Shown piece after piece: positions 19,495 through 28,231 of a stretch of DNA of 64,000 bases. The DNA is from Microscillaceae bacterium (GTDB taxonomy: Bacteria > Bacteroidota > Bacteroidia > Cytophagales > Microscillaceae). The notes below the pieces were generated by a model. That model was not told the origin of the DNA. It saw nothing but the letters and a program-made list of their open reading frames with translations, and did not search any database. Positions within the stretch are counted from its first letter, which is position 1, and every line of letters starts with the position of its first letter. The DNA lies in NCBI GenBank assembly GCA_011390205.1, contig JAABSX010000004.1:62001-126000 (forward strand), in the 5' to 3' direction. Made by a program: the position numbers and the translations under genes.

Positions 19495-19540
19495 GATCAA
19501 AAGAAATATTAAAGAAGTGTTTTTTGGAAGAAAAACAGAG

Positions 19541-19583
19541 AAGCGTCTCGCTTGCTTATGGAGGAGATGCAAGCGAAGCGCTT
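19541..19583. terminator. Terminator / REP-like hairpin after hslV
   Basis: Arms at 19541-19555 and 19569-19583 pair with only two mismatches (AAGCGTCTCGCTTGC against GCAAGCGAAGCGCTT), flanked by T-runs on both strands. The GCGTCTCGC core also occurs in the hairpin loops at 57235-57259 and 57356-57379, so it may belong to a REP-type family rather than being a simple terminator. Confidence 0.65.
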
Positions 19584-19627
19584 TTTCTTAACTAACTTTG
19601 GGCTATTGAAGTCATTGACTCATCAAA

Positions 19628-20170
19628 TCACGAGATTTCTTCTACTATCAGGTTATGATTGGTATAAATACATATATCAGCTGCAATGTGCAGAGATTCT
19701 TCCACAATCTGTTTTGCAGTCATCTGTGGGGCGTGTTTGGTCAGAGCAATGGCTGCCGCCTGTGCATACATACTTCCTGAGCCTATAGAAGCTACGCCAT
19801 TGTCAGGCTCTAGCACATCCCCTGTGCCCGAGATGACGAGCAACTCGTCTTTATCGGCAGCGATAAGCATGGCTTCTAGGCGGCGTAGGTAGCGGTCTGT
19901 CCGCCAGTCTTTGGCAAGCTCTATGGCGCCCCGCTTCATATTTTGTCCGTAGGCATTGAGTTTTTCTTCAAAACGCTCTAGCAGTGTGAAAGCATCTGCA
20001 GTAGAGCCCGCAAATCCGGTGATGATTTTGCCTGAAGATAACTTACGAATCTTGCGTACATTACTTTTGGCTACGGTATTGCCCATGGTCGCTTGTCCGT
20101 CTGCCCCGATGGCTACTTGCCCGTTGTGTAATACAGCTAAGACAGTGGTGGCATGGATGGGAGTTAGCAT
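19628..20170 (-). CDS. hslV: ATP-dependent protease proteolytic subunit HslV
   Basis: The 180-residue protein has the full HslV core. Its N-terminal HATTVLAV would be processed so that Thr8 becomes the catalytic nucleophile. [39 protein letters not shown], and [13 protein letters not shown] near the C-terminus follow. HslV forms the double-hexamer peptidase chamber that works with the HslU unfoldase. The propeptide is a few residues longer than the single Met of E. coli. No hslU lies next to it. A hairpin follows its stop. Confidence 0.95.
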   Translation of the reverse strand: MLTPIHATTVLAVLHNGQVAIGADGQATMGNTVAKSNVRKIRKLSSGKIITGFAGSTADAFTLLERFEEKLNAYGQNMKRGAIELAKDWRTDRYLRRLEAMLIAADKDELLVISGTGDVLEPDNGVASIGSGSMYAQAAAIALTKHAPQMTAKQIVEESLHIAADICIYTNHNLIVEEIS

Positions 20171-20363
20171 ATTTTTAAGGTATTTCGGTTATTAAATAAT
20201 CGCCAAAATAAGTAAAAAAACACATAAAATGTTTTTTGTGTAGTTTTGCAATGGTAAAATAATTCTAGCAAGTTTATTTTTTGATGAATTATCTTTATCT
20301 TCACTTAATATAGCTCCTATTTAAGTGTGCTATTCTAGAAGCAATCATCAACAATTCATTATT

Positions 20364-21899
20364 TTGATTATCAAAGAAGAAAATATTCGCTTAATTTTTG
20401 GTCTTAAGTTAAGACAACTTCGGATAGAAAAGAAACTCTCCCTGCTAGAAGTCTCGAAAGCTTCGGGTATCTCTGTGTCATATCTAAATGAAATAGAAAA
20501 GGGTAAGAAATACCCCAAAGCCAACAAAATAGCCCAAATGGCGAAAGCACTGGATGTCTCTTATGACTGGATGGTGTCTATGCAACTGACCAAAAACTTA
20601 AGCCCCATTGCCGAGCTCATTAAGTCTGACCTGCTCACAAACCTTCCTCTAGAGATTTTTGGGATTGAGCCCGCTGATTTGATGGACTTAATCTCTAATA
20701 CGCCTTCTAAGATTAGTGCCTTTATCAGTACTTTGATAGAAATAGCCCGAAATTATAACATAGGTGTAGAAAATTTTTATTTTTCAGTATTGCGTTCTTA
20801 CCAAGAGATGCACGAAAATTATTTTGAAGATTTAGAAGAAATTGTGGATAATTTTAGGGCAGAATACCCTAGCTGCCAAGAAATGCCGCTGCCTTCTTCT
20901 GTATTGATTCAGATTCTGAAAGATACCTATCATTATCAAATAGAAGAGCAAGATTTTGAAGCATATCCTGAGCTAAAAGGGCTACGAACTGTACTTATCT
21001 CCGAAAAAACACCCCACCTTTTGCTCAATAAAAACCTGACAGATACCCAAAAACGCTTCGCCCTAGGGCGTGAGATTGGCTACCAGTATATGCGTCTTAA
21101 AAAAAGAGCTTATACCTCTTCTTGGATTAAAATAGAATCTTTTGAGCAACTGCTCAATAACTTCAAGGCTTCTTACTTTGCAGGGGCGCTGCTCATCCCT
21201 CGGGCACAGATAGTGGCAGATATTAAAAAATTTATGCACCTCAAAAAATGGAATGAGCAAGAGCTCATTGGCATTATAGAGCGCTATCAGGCATCGCCCG
21301 AAATGTTTGCCCACCGCCTGACGAGCATCGTGCCCCGATTTTTTGGGCTAAAACAACTGTTTTTTCTGAGGTTTAATCATCAAAAAGGAAGTAACTTTTT
21401 TCACCTTGACAAAGAGCTGCATTTGGCAGGACTTTATAACCCGCACAGCAACATGCTGCACCAGCATTATTGCCGCCGCTGGGTATCGCTGAATATTCTC
21501 AAAAATCTGGCACAGCAGCAAGAAGACCAAGAGGCTACTCCGCAGCTTATTTGTGAAGCACAGCATTCTAATTATATAGGCTCAGACAATGAGTTCTTGT
21601 GTATCTCCTTGGCAAGGCCTGTGCTGCCCAATACATCTATGAATAGCAGTGTAACGATTGGTTTTTTGGTGAATGATGAATTTAAAAAACAAGTCAAGTT
21701 TTGGAATGATACCAAGATTACCAAAAGAAAAGTAGGCGTAACCTGTGAGCGTTGCAGTGATTTAGACTGTGCAGAGCGTGCAGCCCCTGCCAAGATTTTT
21801 TTGGAAATAGAACGCACCCAAAAAATACAGACCAGCTTAGAAAAACTCAAACAAGATTATAGCACAGGAAGCCCCCTCACTCCCAAGGGTGATGTTTAG
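20364..21899 (+). CDS. XRE-type regulator with IrrE/ImmA-like and DUF2083-type domains
   Basis: The frame opens with a GTG at 20325; I prefer the in-frame TTG at 20364 because the residues before it do not look like protein, but neither start has a clear ribosome-binding site. A helix-turn-helix (LGLKLRQLRIEKKLSLLEVSKASGI-type, with SVSYLNEIEKGKKYPK) is followed by a long region with an M78-like segment (TQKRFALGREIGYQYMRL, then a helical stretch FAGALLIPRAQI). It ends in a Cys-containing tail (VTCERCSDLDCAERAAP). This is the architecture of short-chain fatty acyl-CoA / RamB-type regulators. The usual HExxH is replaced by GREIGYQY, so the M78 part is probably non-catalytic. Targets are unknown. 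Confidence 0.83.
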   Translation: MIIKEENIRLIFGLKLRQLRIEKKLSLLEVSKASGISVSYLNEIEKGKKYPKANKIAQMAKALDVSYDWMVSMQLTKNLSPIAELIKSDLLTNLPLEIFGIEPADLMDLISNTPSKISAFISTLIEIARNYNIGVENFYFSVLRSYQEMHENYFEDLEEIVDNFRAEYPSCQEMPLPSSVLIQILKDTYHYQIEEQDFEAYPELKGLRTVLISEKTPHLLLNKNLTDTQKRFALGREIGYQYMRLKKRAYTSSWIKIESFEQLLNNFKASYFAGALLIPRAQIVADIKKFMHLKKWNEQELIGIIERYQASPEMFAHRLTSIVPRFFGLKQLFFLRFNHQKGSNFFHLDKELHLAGLYNPHSNMLHQHYCRRWVSLNILKNLAQQQEDQEATPQLICEAQHSNYIGSDNEFLCISLARPVLPNTSMNSSVTIGFLVNDEFKKQVKFWNDTKITKRKVGVTCERCSDLDCAERAAPAKIFLEIERTQKIQTSLEKLKQDYSTGSPLTPKGDV

Positions 21900-21940
21900 G
21901 GGCAGGCAGCATCAAGGTTTTTTAAAATAATACTAAAGAA

Positions 21941-22882
21941 ATGAAAATAATTTTTATGGGCACACCCGCGTTTGCAGTGCCAAGTTTGGCAGCACTCGTA
22001 GAGCATAATTTTGAAGTAACGGCAGTCATTACTGCCACAGACAAGATGGGAGGGCGTGGAGGAAATCAGCCCATTATCTCTCCCGTAAAGGCTTATGCAC
22101 AGTCAAAAAATATCCCTGTGCTACAGCCTTCCAACCTAAAAGCACCCGATTTTTTGGAAGCACTAAAGAACTATCAGGCTGATTTACAAATCGTAGTAGC
22201 GTTTAGAATGCTCCCCGAAGTGGTCTGGGCTATGCCCCCCAAAGGTACTTTTAACTTACACGCCTCTCTTTTACCCGAATACAGAGGTGCAGCCCCTATC
22301 AACTGGGCCATCATCAATGGAGAAAGCGAAACAGGAGTCAGTACTTTTTTCTTAAAACAAAAAATAGATACAGGCAACTTGATTTTTCAAGAAAAAGAGC
22401 CCATCTATCCAGAAGATAATGTAGGTACACTCTATGAACGACTGATGCACAAAGGGGCAAACCTCGTGATACGCACAGTAGAGGCAATCATAGACAATGA
22501 TTATCAAGAAAAATCACAAGATTTAAGCATTCCTACCAAACCTGCCCCCAAGATTCACCGTGAAACCTGTAAGATAGACTGGAGCAAGACTGCCACCGAA
22601 ATACATAATTTTGTACGAGGACTGACCCCATACCCGAGTGCTTGGATGGATTTAATGGGGAAAAGCTGCAAGGTGTATCTCAGCAGCCTAGAGCTGCCCG
22701 AGGGCATAGAGGCAGAAACTACCGATGCACTGCAAGCAGGAGAATACCTGACAGACAACAAGTCTTATCTTGTCTTTAAGGCAAATAATGGCTTGGTTTC
22801 TATCAAAGCGCTACAGCTAGAAGGCAAAAAAAGGTTAGACATTGCTGCTTTTTTGGCAGGAAATAAGCTTTCAAATGATTAA
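21941..22882 (+). CDS. fmt: Methionyl-tRNA formyltransferase
   Basis: The 313-residue enzyme formylates Met-tRNA(fMet) for translation initiation. It shows the start MKIIFMGTPAFAVPSL, the formyl-transferase catalytic motif FNLHASLLPEYRGAAPINWAI with the essential Asn/His, and DTGNLIFQEK. A C-terminal OB-like domain contains RGLTPYPSAW and the closing KALQLEGKKRLDIAAFL. The length is normal. It begins 41 bp after the XRE-type regulator and overlaps the next gene by 8 nt. Confidence 0.96.
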   Translation: MKIIFMGTPAFAVPSLAALVEHNFEVTAVITATDKMGGRGGNQPIISPVKAYAQSKNIPVLQPSNLKAPDFLEALKNYQADLQIVVAFRMLPEVVWAMPPKGTFNLHASLLPEYRGAAPINWAIINGESETGVSTFFLKQKIDTGNLIFQEKEPIYPEDNVGTLYERLMHKGANLVIRTVEAIIDNDYQEKSQDLSIPTKPAPKIHRETCKIDWSKTATEIHNFVRGLTPYPSAWMDLMGKSCKVYLSSLELPEGIEAETTDALQAGEYLTDNKSYLVFKANNGLVSIKALQLEGKKRLDIAAFLAGNKLSND

Positions 22883-23405
22883 AAAGTTCTTTCATTCCTT
22901 GTTTTTTGAAGGCATCATTTATGCCTGCACTTGGCTTGGCGTTTTTGCCTTGCTGAGCTACCTAATCCATGTGTTTCTGGTGGGCAATGGTTCAGAAAAT
23001 GTATCTGTTTGGGTGCTTAATTTGGGGCTGTGGCTTACTTGGATTTTATCTTCTGTATTGTTTTCTTTTTACAAAGGAGAATCTTCTTGGCAGATAGGCA
23101 CACTGAAATATATGTGTATAGGGCTGATGAATATGGCTTTGATATACCTTGCTTTCTGGATTTATAGCCTCAATCAGGCACATCTGGATGAACACGGCCT
23201 AGATGTATTCAGAATTGTATTTATGTATTTGTGGAATTTTTTTTCTGCTGGAAGTAGTGATTTTTTAGTAGCTTTTCTTACGCTGATGCCTACATTGATT
23301 GTATTTGCACTGATGTTGGCTGGCATTGCTTTTGGTCTGAATACACTTTTTTACATATTCACGAAGCCCATGGCAGATAAATTATTCTCGAGAAAGAATC
23401 AATGA
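22875..23405 (+). CDS. Four-helix membrane protein, unknown function
   Basis: I take the ATG at 22875 (MIKKFFHSLFFEGIIY), which overlaps the fmt stop by 8 nt and suggests translational coupling; the frame extends further upstream inside fmt. The 176-residue product has about four membrane helices: GIIYACTWLGVFALLSYLIHVFLV, LNLGLWLTWILSSVLFSF, MCIGLMNMALIYLAFWIYSL and FLTLMPTLIVFALMLAGIAFGL. No family is recognised. Its 3' end overlaps the convergent glycosyltransferase gene by 7 nt. Confidence 0.7.
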   Translation: MIKKFFHSLFFEGIIYACTWLGVFALLSYLIHVFLVGNGSENVSVWVLNLGLWLTWILSSVLFSFYKGESSWQIGTLKYMCIGLMNMALIYLAFWIYSLNQAHLDEHGLDVFRIVFMYLWNFFSAGSSDFLVAFLTLMPTLIVFALMLAGIAFGLNTLFYIFTKPMADKLFSRKNQ

Positions 23406-24571
23406 GCCGCTGCTGCATCACCAAACAAAGCCAACACGGTAGGAATGTTTTTTTCTAAGCTAAACTTCTCTAGGGCAAGTTTTCGGGCATTTTGTTGGTA
23501 TTTTTCTAGTTTTTCGGAGCTCTCGATAAATTCTCTAAGCTGCCGCAAGTTGCTTTCTTGGTTTTCATTGGAGGCATAGAACCCGCATTGATGTGCTTCT
23601 ACCAAGTCTTTGAGCCACCCTCTGACATTGACAATGACAAGCTTGGCGGCTGCCAGTGCATCAAAAAATTTATTGGGGCTGTTGGTCTGTAGCACAGGCA
23701 CATCTGCAAAAGACACATACACGGCTTGAGCCTGATAAAGTGCTTCTCTGACGGCTTCCTTGTTTCCTGCCTCCAAAAATTCTAGGTTATTAAGTGCCAA
23801 TTTTTGGGCTTTGTGCAAGAGTGTATCACGCATTTTGCCCTCTCCCATTATTTTAAAACAAAGTCTGTTTTCGCTTTGTGCCATAGCATAGTGTGCCAAA
23901 TCTAAGAGATGCTCCAGATGATTGGCAGTGCCGAGTGTGCCTGTGTATAAAATCGTAAATTTTTCTCTGTCATCGCTGCGTATTTTGGGCTGAAAAAAAA
24001 CTGTATCAGCCAAGTTAGGAATCAAGATTACTTTTTTGTCTGGGGCTTTGGTCTGGATAGATTCCCGAATCCCTGGAGAGAGGGCAATGATGGTTTCGGC
24101 ATTTTGGTAGATTTTTTTTTCTACTTGATACAAAACACGGATGAGCCATTTATTTTTGATAATGCCTAAAGCTACGGGTGCTTGAGGCCACAGGTCTCTG
24201 ACCTCAAAGATGTACTTGAGTCCTGTCGTTTTTTTGAGCAGCCAAGCCAGCAGCCCGATGCTCAAGGGGGTAGAAGTGGCATAACATATCTCTGCGTGTT
24301 GGATTTTTTTTGCTTTTTGGTAAGCCTTCCAAAAGAAAACCACAAAAGCCCTTATTCTTTGCCAAAATCCTAACTGATTGGCATAAAACACAGGCAGGTA
24401 ATGCACAGAGATTCCATCTATTTGCTGCTGTTTGTATGTCTGCTGATTGTGGCTTGTAATCATTTCTACTTGGTGTCCTGCCTGCACGAGTGCTCGGGCA
24501 AGGTAATAAGAGCGTATTGCTCCACCCTCGGCAGGTGTTTTAAAATATTGGTGTAAGTATATGATTTTCAA
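23399..24571 (-). CDS. Glycosyltransferase family 4 protein (WbuB-like)
   Basis: The 390-residue GT-B fold enzyme starts MKIIYLHQYFKTPAEGGAIRSYYLARAL, with the donor-side loop GGAIRSY. It contains YIFEVRDLWPQAPVALGII, ETIIALSPGI, the C-domain start FTILYTGTLGTANHLEHLL, and PNKFFDALAAAKLVIVN with the donor-contact residues. It transfers a sugar, probably to a lipid carrier or polysaccharide; the acceptor is unknown. It is away from the exopolysaccharide genes at 42-47 kb, and the tRNA-Arg gene is upstream. Confidence 0.88.
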   Translation of the reverse strand: MKIIYLHQYFKTPAEGGAIRSYYLARALVQAGHQVEMITSHNQQTYKQQQIDGISVHYLPVFYANQLGFWQRIRAFVVFFWKAYQKAKKIQHAEICYATSTPLSIGLLAWLLKKTTGLKYIFEVRDLWPQAPVALGIIKNKWLIRVLYQVEKKIYQNAETIIALSPGIRESIQTKAPDKKVILIPNLADTVFFQPKIRSDDREKFTILYTGTLGTANHLEHLLDLAHYAMAQSENRLCFKIMGEGKMRDTLLHKAQKLALNNLEFLEAGNKEAVREALYQAQAVYVSFADVPVLQTNSPNKFFDALAAAKLVIVNVRGWLKDLVEAHQCGFYASNENQESNLRQLREFIESSEKLEKYQQNARKLALEKFSLEKNIPTVLALFGDAAAAH

Positions 24572-24696
24572 TGATTTGTATATTTCTTTTGCTACTTGGT
24601 GAGGTATTTTTAGGAAGGCTGATTTTTGGTAGATTTGCCAAAAGCACCAAGATTTTGTGATAGATTCAGACGAGTTTTTGGGAATTAAAGAAAAAA

Positions 24697-24768
24697 TAGC
24701 CTCGCCAGGAATCGAACCTGGATCAAGCGTTTAGGAAACGCCTATTCTATCCGTTGAACTACGAGGCC
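24697..24768 (-). tRNA. tRNA-Arg (anticodon CCU)
   Basis: Read on the minus strand it folds as a 7-bp acceptor (GGCCTCG with CGAGGCT), a D arm starting GTTCAACGGAT, an anticodon stem GGCGT/ACGCT around loop TTCCTAA (anticodon CCT), and a T arm CCAGG-TTCGATT-CCTGG. The discriminator is A and no CCA is encoded. It reads AGG codons. Confidence 0.94.
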
Positions 24769-24825
24769 TATTATTTTTCAAAAGTAATCTTTCTAGGCAT
24801 TATTTCCAAACCTAGTTGAGGAGTA

Positions 24826-25500
24826 TTATTTTGCTGAGGCTTCATTGAGCAATAAAATGTAATGCTCCATGACAGAGATTTGCCCCCTATTTTTTTCTTG
24901 GCTATATGCTTTGAGGAGTTCGGGCTGTGCACTGAGGAGTATTTTCATTTTCTTGGGGGCTAGTCTGATAACTTCCCCATTTTCAGTATTCAGCACCAGT
25001 GCGGTGAGTTCGCCTGCGTTGTTATTGCCTACTCCTACAGGCCCGATGCCCACACCTAGCCCGATACCGAGGCCCCTGCGGTTCATCCAAGCTCTGAAGA
25101 AATTATACTTTCCGTAATGCTCTATTCTGACAAAGTAATTTCCTCCTCTAAAATTTCTTGCATTGAGATAAATATTCTCTCCGTTAGAATAGGCATAGAC
25201 TTTATTTTCTTTTTTCTTGGTATCTCCTATCATTAACTGGTAGGTATAGCCCCAAAACTCCTTGCGTTGCCTGAGTGTATATTGGGTATTGTTTTGTGCA
25301 TTGAGGGTTTTTAGCTGGTTAAAGTTGGTATAGATACCGACAGGCAGCGCTCCTGTAGTATTTGTTTTTTCTGGGTTAGGGCTTACTATCTCACCATAGT
25401 CCATGTCTGATTCTATCTGTGCTTTTACTGAGGTGCTCAGTATCAAACAACAAAAGAATAAGGGTGCTAGATGGGGTATAATGTTTTTAGATTGTGTCAT
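24826..25500 (-). CDS. Secreted hypothetical protein
   Basis: The 224-residue protein has a signal peptide (HLAPLFFCCLILSTSVKAQ). The mature part contains VGIYTNFNQLKTLNAQN, YAYSNGENIYLNARNF and a glycine-rich hydrophobic stretch GLGIGLGVGIGPVGVG, followed by LNTENGEVIRLAPKKMKILLSAQPELLKAY. This looks like a conserved Bacteroidota secreted family, but I cannot name it. The Gly-rich segment could be membrane associated. It lies behind the tRNA-Arg gene. Confidence 0.6.
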   Translation of the reverse strand: MTQSKNIIPHLAPLFFCCLILSTSVKAQIESDMDYGEIVSPNPEKTNTTGALPVGIYTNFNQLKTLNAQNNTQYTLRQRKEFWGYTYQLMIGDTKKKENKVYAYSNGENIYLNARNFRGGNYFVRIEHYGKYNFFRAWMNRRGLGIGLGVGIGPVGVGNNNAGELTALVLNTENGEVIRLAPKKMKILLSAQPELLKAYSQEKNRGQISVMEHYILLLNEASAK

Positions 25501-25557
25501 GGCATTTATTTTTAGAGCATAACATTCAGCGTCTATTCTGAGTTTGGAGTGTTGGGT

Positions 25558-25932
25558 TTAATTTTTTTTAATCATGGCTATTTCTAAGGCTATTTCAAGC
25601 TCTTTGTCTCGGAGAGGATACAGTAAAAAATCTACTGGATGTGTTTTTTTGGCACGCTCTATGGTGTTTCTGTCTCTTTGAAAGCTAATATATATCACTG
25701 GAATAAGCCTGATATTTTGGATTTGCTCTACGGTCTGGATTCCATCCCATTCTCCCTCAATTTGAGTGCTTACCAGAAGTAAATCTGGGCTATTTTTTTG
25801 AACTAGCTCTAGAGCTGCCTTGCCATTATCTACCCTTGCCAAAAGCGTATAGCCTAACTTATGAATCAAAGAGGGTAAAAACGAAGATACAGCAGACTGT
25901 CTATCTATCAATAAAACTGTGGTATCATTCAT
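25558..25932 (-). CDS. Degenerate response-regulator receiver domain (pseudo-receiver)
   Basis: This stand-alone receiver is clearly paralogous to the LytTR regulator at 27422-28231 (shared DGIQT and RAKKTHPV). The key residues are changed, in numbering from the longer ATG at 25944. The phospho-acceptor Asp is Ser59, the second acidic pocket residue is Arg15, the switch Thr is Ser87 and the active-site Lys is Tyr109. It therefore cannot be phosphorylated in the usual way. I prefer the internal ATG at 25932 (MNDTTVLLIDRQ). It may act as a phosphorylation-independent partner or decoy in the same circuit. Confidence 0.82.
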   Translation of the reverse strand: MNDTTVLLIDRQSAVSSFLPSLIHKLGYTLLARVDNGKAALELVQKNSPDLLLVSTQIEGEWDGIQTVEQIQNIRLIPVIYISFQRDRNTIERAKKTHPVDFLLYPLRDKELEIALEIAMIKKN

Positions 25933-25944
25933 TGTTTGTCTCAT

Positions 25945-26247
25945 CTTACAGTGCTTTGGATTGTTATTTTGTGTGTATAAGTAATGGCAGTGCCTCGGTT
26001 TTTGTCAATGCACTCATTTTAAAAGCTAGTTTTGACCATCCCCTCCATATTTAGCTATAAAACGCTTGGGTTTATTGTAATATTACTTTTGGTATTTTGA
26101 GAATCTTTTTATGCTTTTTTAGCAGTGAGAATCCTTTTAAATGCTATTTTTTTATTTAAACTTTCATTTCTCAGAACTTGCCACTATTTTTGATAGTAAC
26201 ATTAAGGTAATATTTACCTAATAATTGCATAATACACTTTACACACA
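25945..26247. promoter_or_regulatory. Divergent intergenic region with an imperfect tandem repeat
   Basis: This 303-bp AT-rich gap lies between the pseudo-receiver and the six-helix protein. Two imperfect direct repeats of GAGAATC-TTTTA-ATGCT start at 26099 and 26127 (period 28). GGTAATATTTACC, a near-palindrome, lies close to 26206. These may be regulator sites. No gene is seen. Confidence 0.4.
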
Positions 26248-26925
26248 ATGGTTAAGTCTTTTTTAGCACAAATCAGAGCCAACTTGCCCATATTTCTATG
26301 TATCTTAATGTTTGTTTTCTTCATCCTAGGCTTTGTGCTGGCACTGCACTTCTGGGCTCAGATTCCCGTAAGGTATCTCACAAGTGATGTCAGTGTATTG
26401 GCCTCTGCCCCGCCTTACATTGGTTTTTTATCACAGTTTGGTATTTTGCTATGGGCAGCCTCGGTTTCAGTCTGTATGTTTGGTGCCATGCTATTTTATC
26501 AGAAGGCTGAATCATCTACCTACTTTTATTTTTTGAGCACAGGAGGGATTTTTACTGCTGTACTTGCTTTTGATGATTTATTTTTACTTCACGAAAAAGT
26601 ATTTCCTTACATAGGGATTCCTGAGCTGCTGATTTACTCAGTCTATGCAGGAGTGCTTGTTTTTTTTCTATGGAGGTTTCGTGTATTGATTTTAAATGAG
26701 ACAAGATACATTCTTTTAGGTGTAGCACTTGTGTTTTTTGCTTTGTCTGTCTCAATAGATATTGTGATACAGCAGGAGTATATCTTTGAAGATGGCAGTA
26801 AGTTCGCAGGAATTTTTACTTGGTTGGTTTATTTTTGTTATACCTCTAAAGAGCTGGTACATAAATTTTTTCGGGTTGAGGCATTGTCAGAGAAAAGGCA
26901 TATAGAAGAATACGTGCATAAATAG
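26248..26925 (+). CDS. Six-helix membrane protein with a DDxxxxHE motif
   Basis: The 225-residue protein has six hydrophobic segments (about 15-37, 55-80, 88-110, 122-143, 148-172 and 181-203). At the end of helix 3 it carries FDDLFLLHEKVFP, acidic and His residues that could bind metal or protons. The C-terminus is a short charged tail (EALSEKRHIEEYVHK). I do not recognise the family. It lies between two receiver-type genes but on the opposite strand. Confidence 0.65.
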   Translation: MVKSFLAQIRANLPIFLCILMFVFFILGFVLALHFWAQIPVRYLTSDVSVLASAPPYIGFLSQFGILLWAASVSVCMFGAMLFYQKAESSTYFYFLSTGGIFTAVLAFDDLFLLHEKVFPYIGIPELLIYSVYAGVLVFFLWRFRVLILNETRYILLGVALVFFALSVSIDIVIQQEYIFEDGSKFAGIFTWLVYFCYTSKELVHKFFRVEALSEKRHIEEYVHK

Positions 26926-26941
26926 ACCAATGAGGCTGGCT

Positions 26942-27319
26942 TTAGGCATAGTCTTTTAGACGTTGGTTCATTTCTGAAAAAAGCATATTGGGGTGTAGTC
27001 TGTCTATAAGTTGTTCCTTTTGAGGGTTTATCAGCAGTATATCGCCCCCTTTTCCATATTTTTGCAATACTTTTTTGATTTTTGGACTAATGAGGCCTTG
27101 TAATTCGGCTGGTGAGCAGCTGTCTTCAGGGATATTCCAGACCATGAACTTCAGCCTCCTAAGCTGAAATTTTTTCCGCAGACTCTGGAAGTAGGGTTCT
27201 ATTTCTTTACTGCTGATGAGTTCTTCCTGATGTATTTTGATTACAAGTATCTCTACTAAATCAGCATCAAGTTTTTCTTTGCTTATCCAACCCAATATTT
27301 GTTTGTATAATAGCGCCAT
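26942..27319 (-). CDS. Small soluble hypothetical protein
   Basis: The 125-residue protein starts MALLYKQILGWISKEKLDADLVEILVIKIHQEEL. The alternating beta/alpha pattern (VEILVIKIHQ, RLKFMVWNIPEDS, GGDILLINPQKEQLIDRL) is reminiscent of STAS-like domains, but no diagnostic motif is present. It lies about 100 bp downstream of the LytTR regulator on the same strand, so co-transcription is possible. Confidence 0.5.
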   Translation of the reverse strand: MALLYKQILGWISKEKLDADLVEILVIKIHQEELISSKEIEPYFQSLRKKFQLRRLKFMVWNIPEDSCSPAELQGLISPKIKKVLQKYGKGGDILLINPQKEQLIDRLHPNMLFSEMNQRLKDYA

Positions 27320-27421
27320 TATTTAGGGCAGTTTGTATATTTTTAATTTGCGTACCCAAGTTACAGCTTATTTATCTAAAAAGCAAATTTTATAGACGAG
27401 TGGTTGTTTTTTTTAGACAGA

Positions 27422-28231
27422 CTACCTTAATCTTAAGATTGACATTACCTCCACCCTGTAAGTATCACTGATAGGAATATCAATGGGAATGTTGTTAGCA
27501 CTGTCATTATTTTTTTCTAATAAAAGTGTGTTTCCCTCTACTCCCATTACTTTGTCGATATTAATGGCATAAGAGCGGTCCGTGCGGATAATCTTGGGGT
27601 GTGATAGCCGCTCCATAAAAGTCTTAAGATTTTGGGAGCGAATAGAAATCATCTGATTTTGTGTAGTGATGATATTGCATCCTGAGCCATCTGCCTTCAA
27701 GAATAAGATGTCATCTATAAAAATTCTGACCCATCTACCATCTATTTTGACGAATATGCGGTCATTGTTGATGTTGTATTCGGGTATGCTGCGGTCTTCT
27801 GTTTCTGTGTCTTCTGCACTGGCTTCTGTTTCTTTGGAAGCAACTACGCTTGAATTATGATTAGAGATGGCAAACTCAACGGCTATACGCAATCGGTCTT
27901 CATCAAAAGGCTTGAGGATATAATTGACAGGGTGTGTTTTTTTTGCCCTGTCTAGCAGCTCCCTTTCAAAATGTGCTGTCAAAAAAATGATAGGTATATT
28001 TAAGCGTTTCTTGATTCTTTCGGCAGTTTGGATGCCGTCCATATACCCATTTATTTTTATATCACACAGTACCAAGTCAGGTTCTATTCGTTCAATGGCT
28101 TTCAAGGCATCTTCACCTGAGCTGACTACATCGGTTACTTGGTAGCCAAACTCTTCAAGCGTTTCACGCAAATCATCGGCTATTTCTCTTTCATCTTCTA
28201 CGATTAATATGCGAATATTCTGATTTTTCAT
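27422..28231 (-). CDS. LytTR-family response regulator
   Basis: The 269-residue protein has an N-terminal receiver with an intact active site (acidic E12/D13, phospho-acceptor D57 in LVLCDIKING, T85, K107), an acidic linker at about 130-150, and a C-terminal LytTR DNA-binding domain (DDILFLKADGSGCNIITTQ, HPKIIRTDRSYAINIDKV). It is probably phosphorylated by a LytS/YehU-type or HWE-type histidine kinase; none is adjacent. A degenerate receiver paralogue lies 1.5 kb downstream. Confidence 0.93.
   Translation of the reverse strand: MKNQNIRILIVEDEREIADDLRETLEEFGYQVTDVVSSGEDALKAIERIEPDLVLCDIKINGYMDGIQTAERIKKRLNIPIIFLTAHFERELLDRAKKTHPVNYILKPFDEDRLRIAVEFAISNHNSSVVASKETEASAEDTETEDRSIPEYNINNDRIFVKIDGRWVRIFIDDILFLKADGSGCNIITTQNQMISIRSQNLKTFMERLSHPKIIRTDRSYAINIDKVMGVEGNTLLLEKNNDSANNIPIDIPISDTYRVEVMSILRLR

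Larger units (their letters stand above)
19368..19627. other. Spacer holding repeat copy A and a hairpin
   Basis: The 260-bp gap between hslV and the kinase gene contains the 118-nt dispersed repeat (19374-19494) and a terminator-like hairpin (19541-19583). I see no gene here. Confidence 0.6.
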
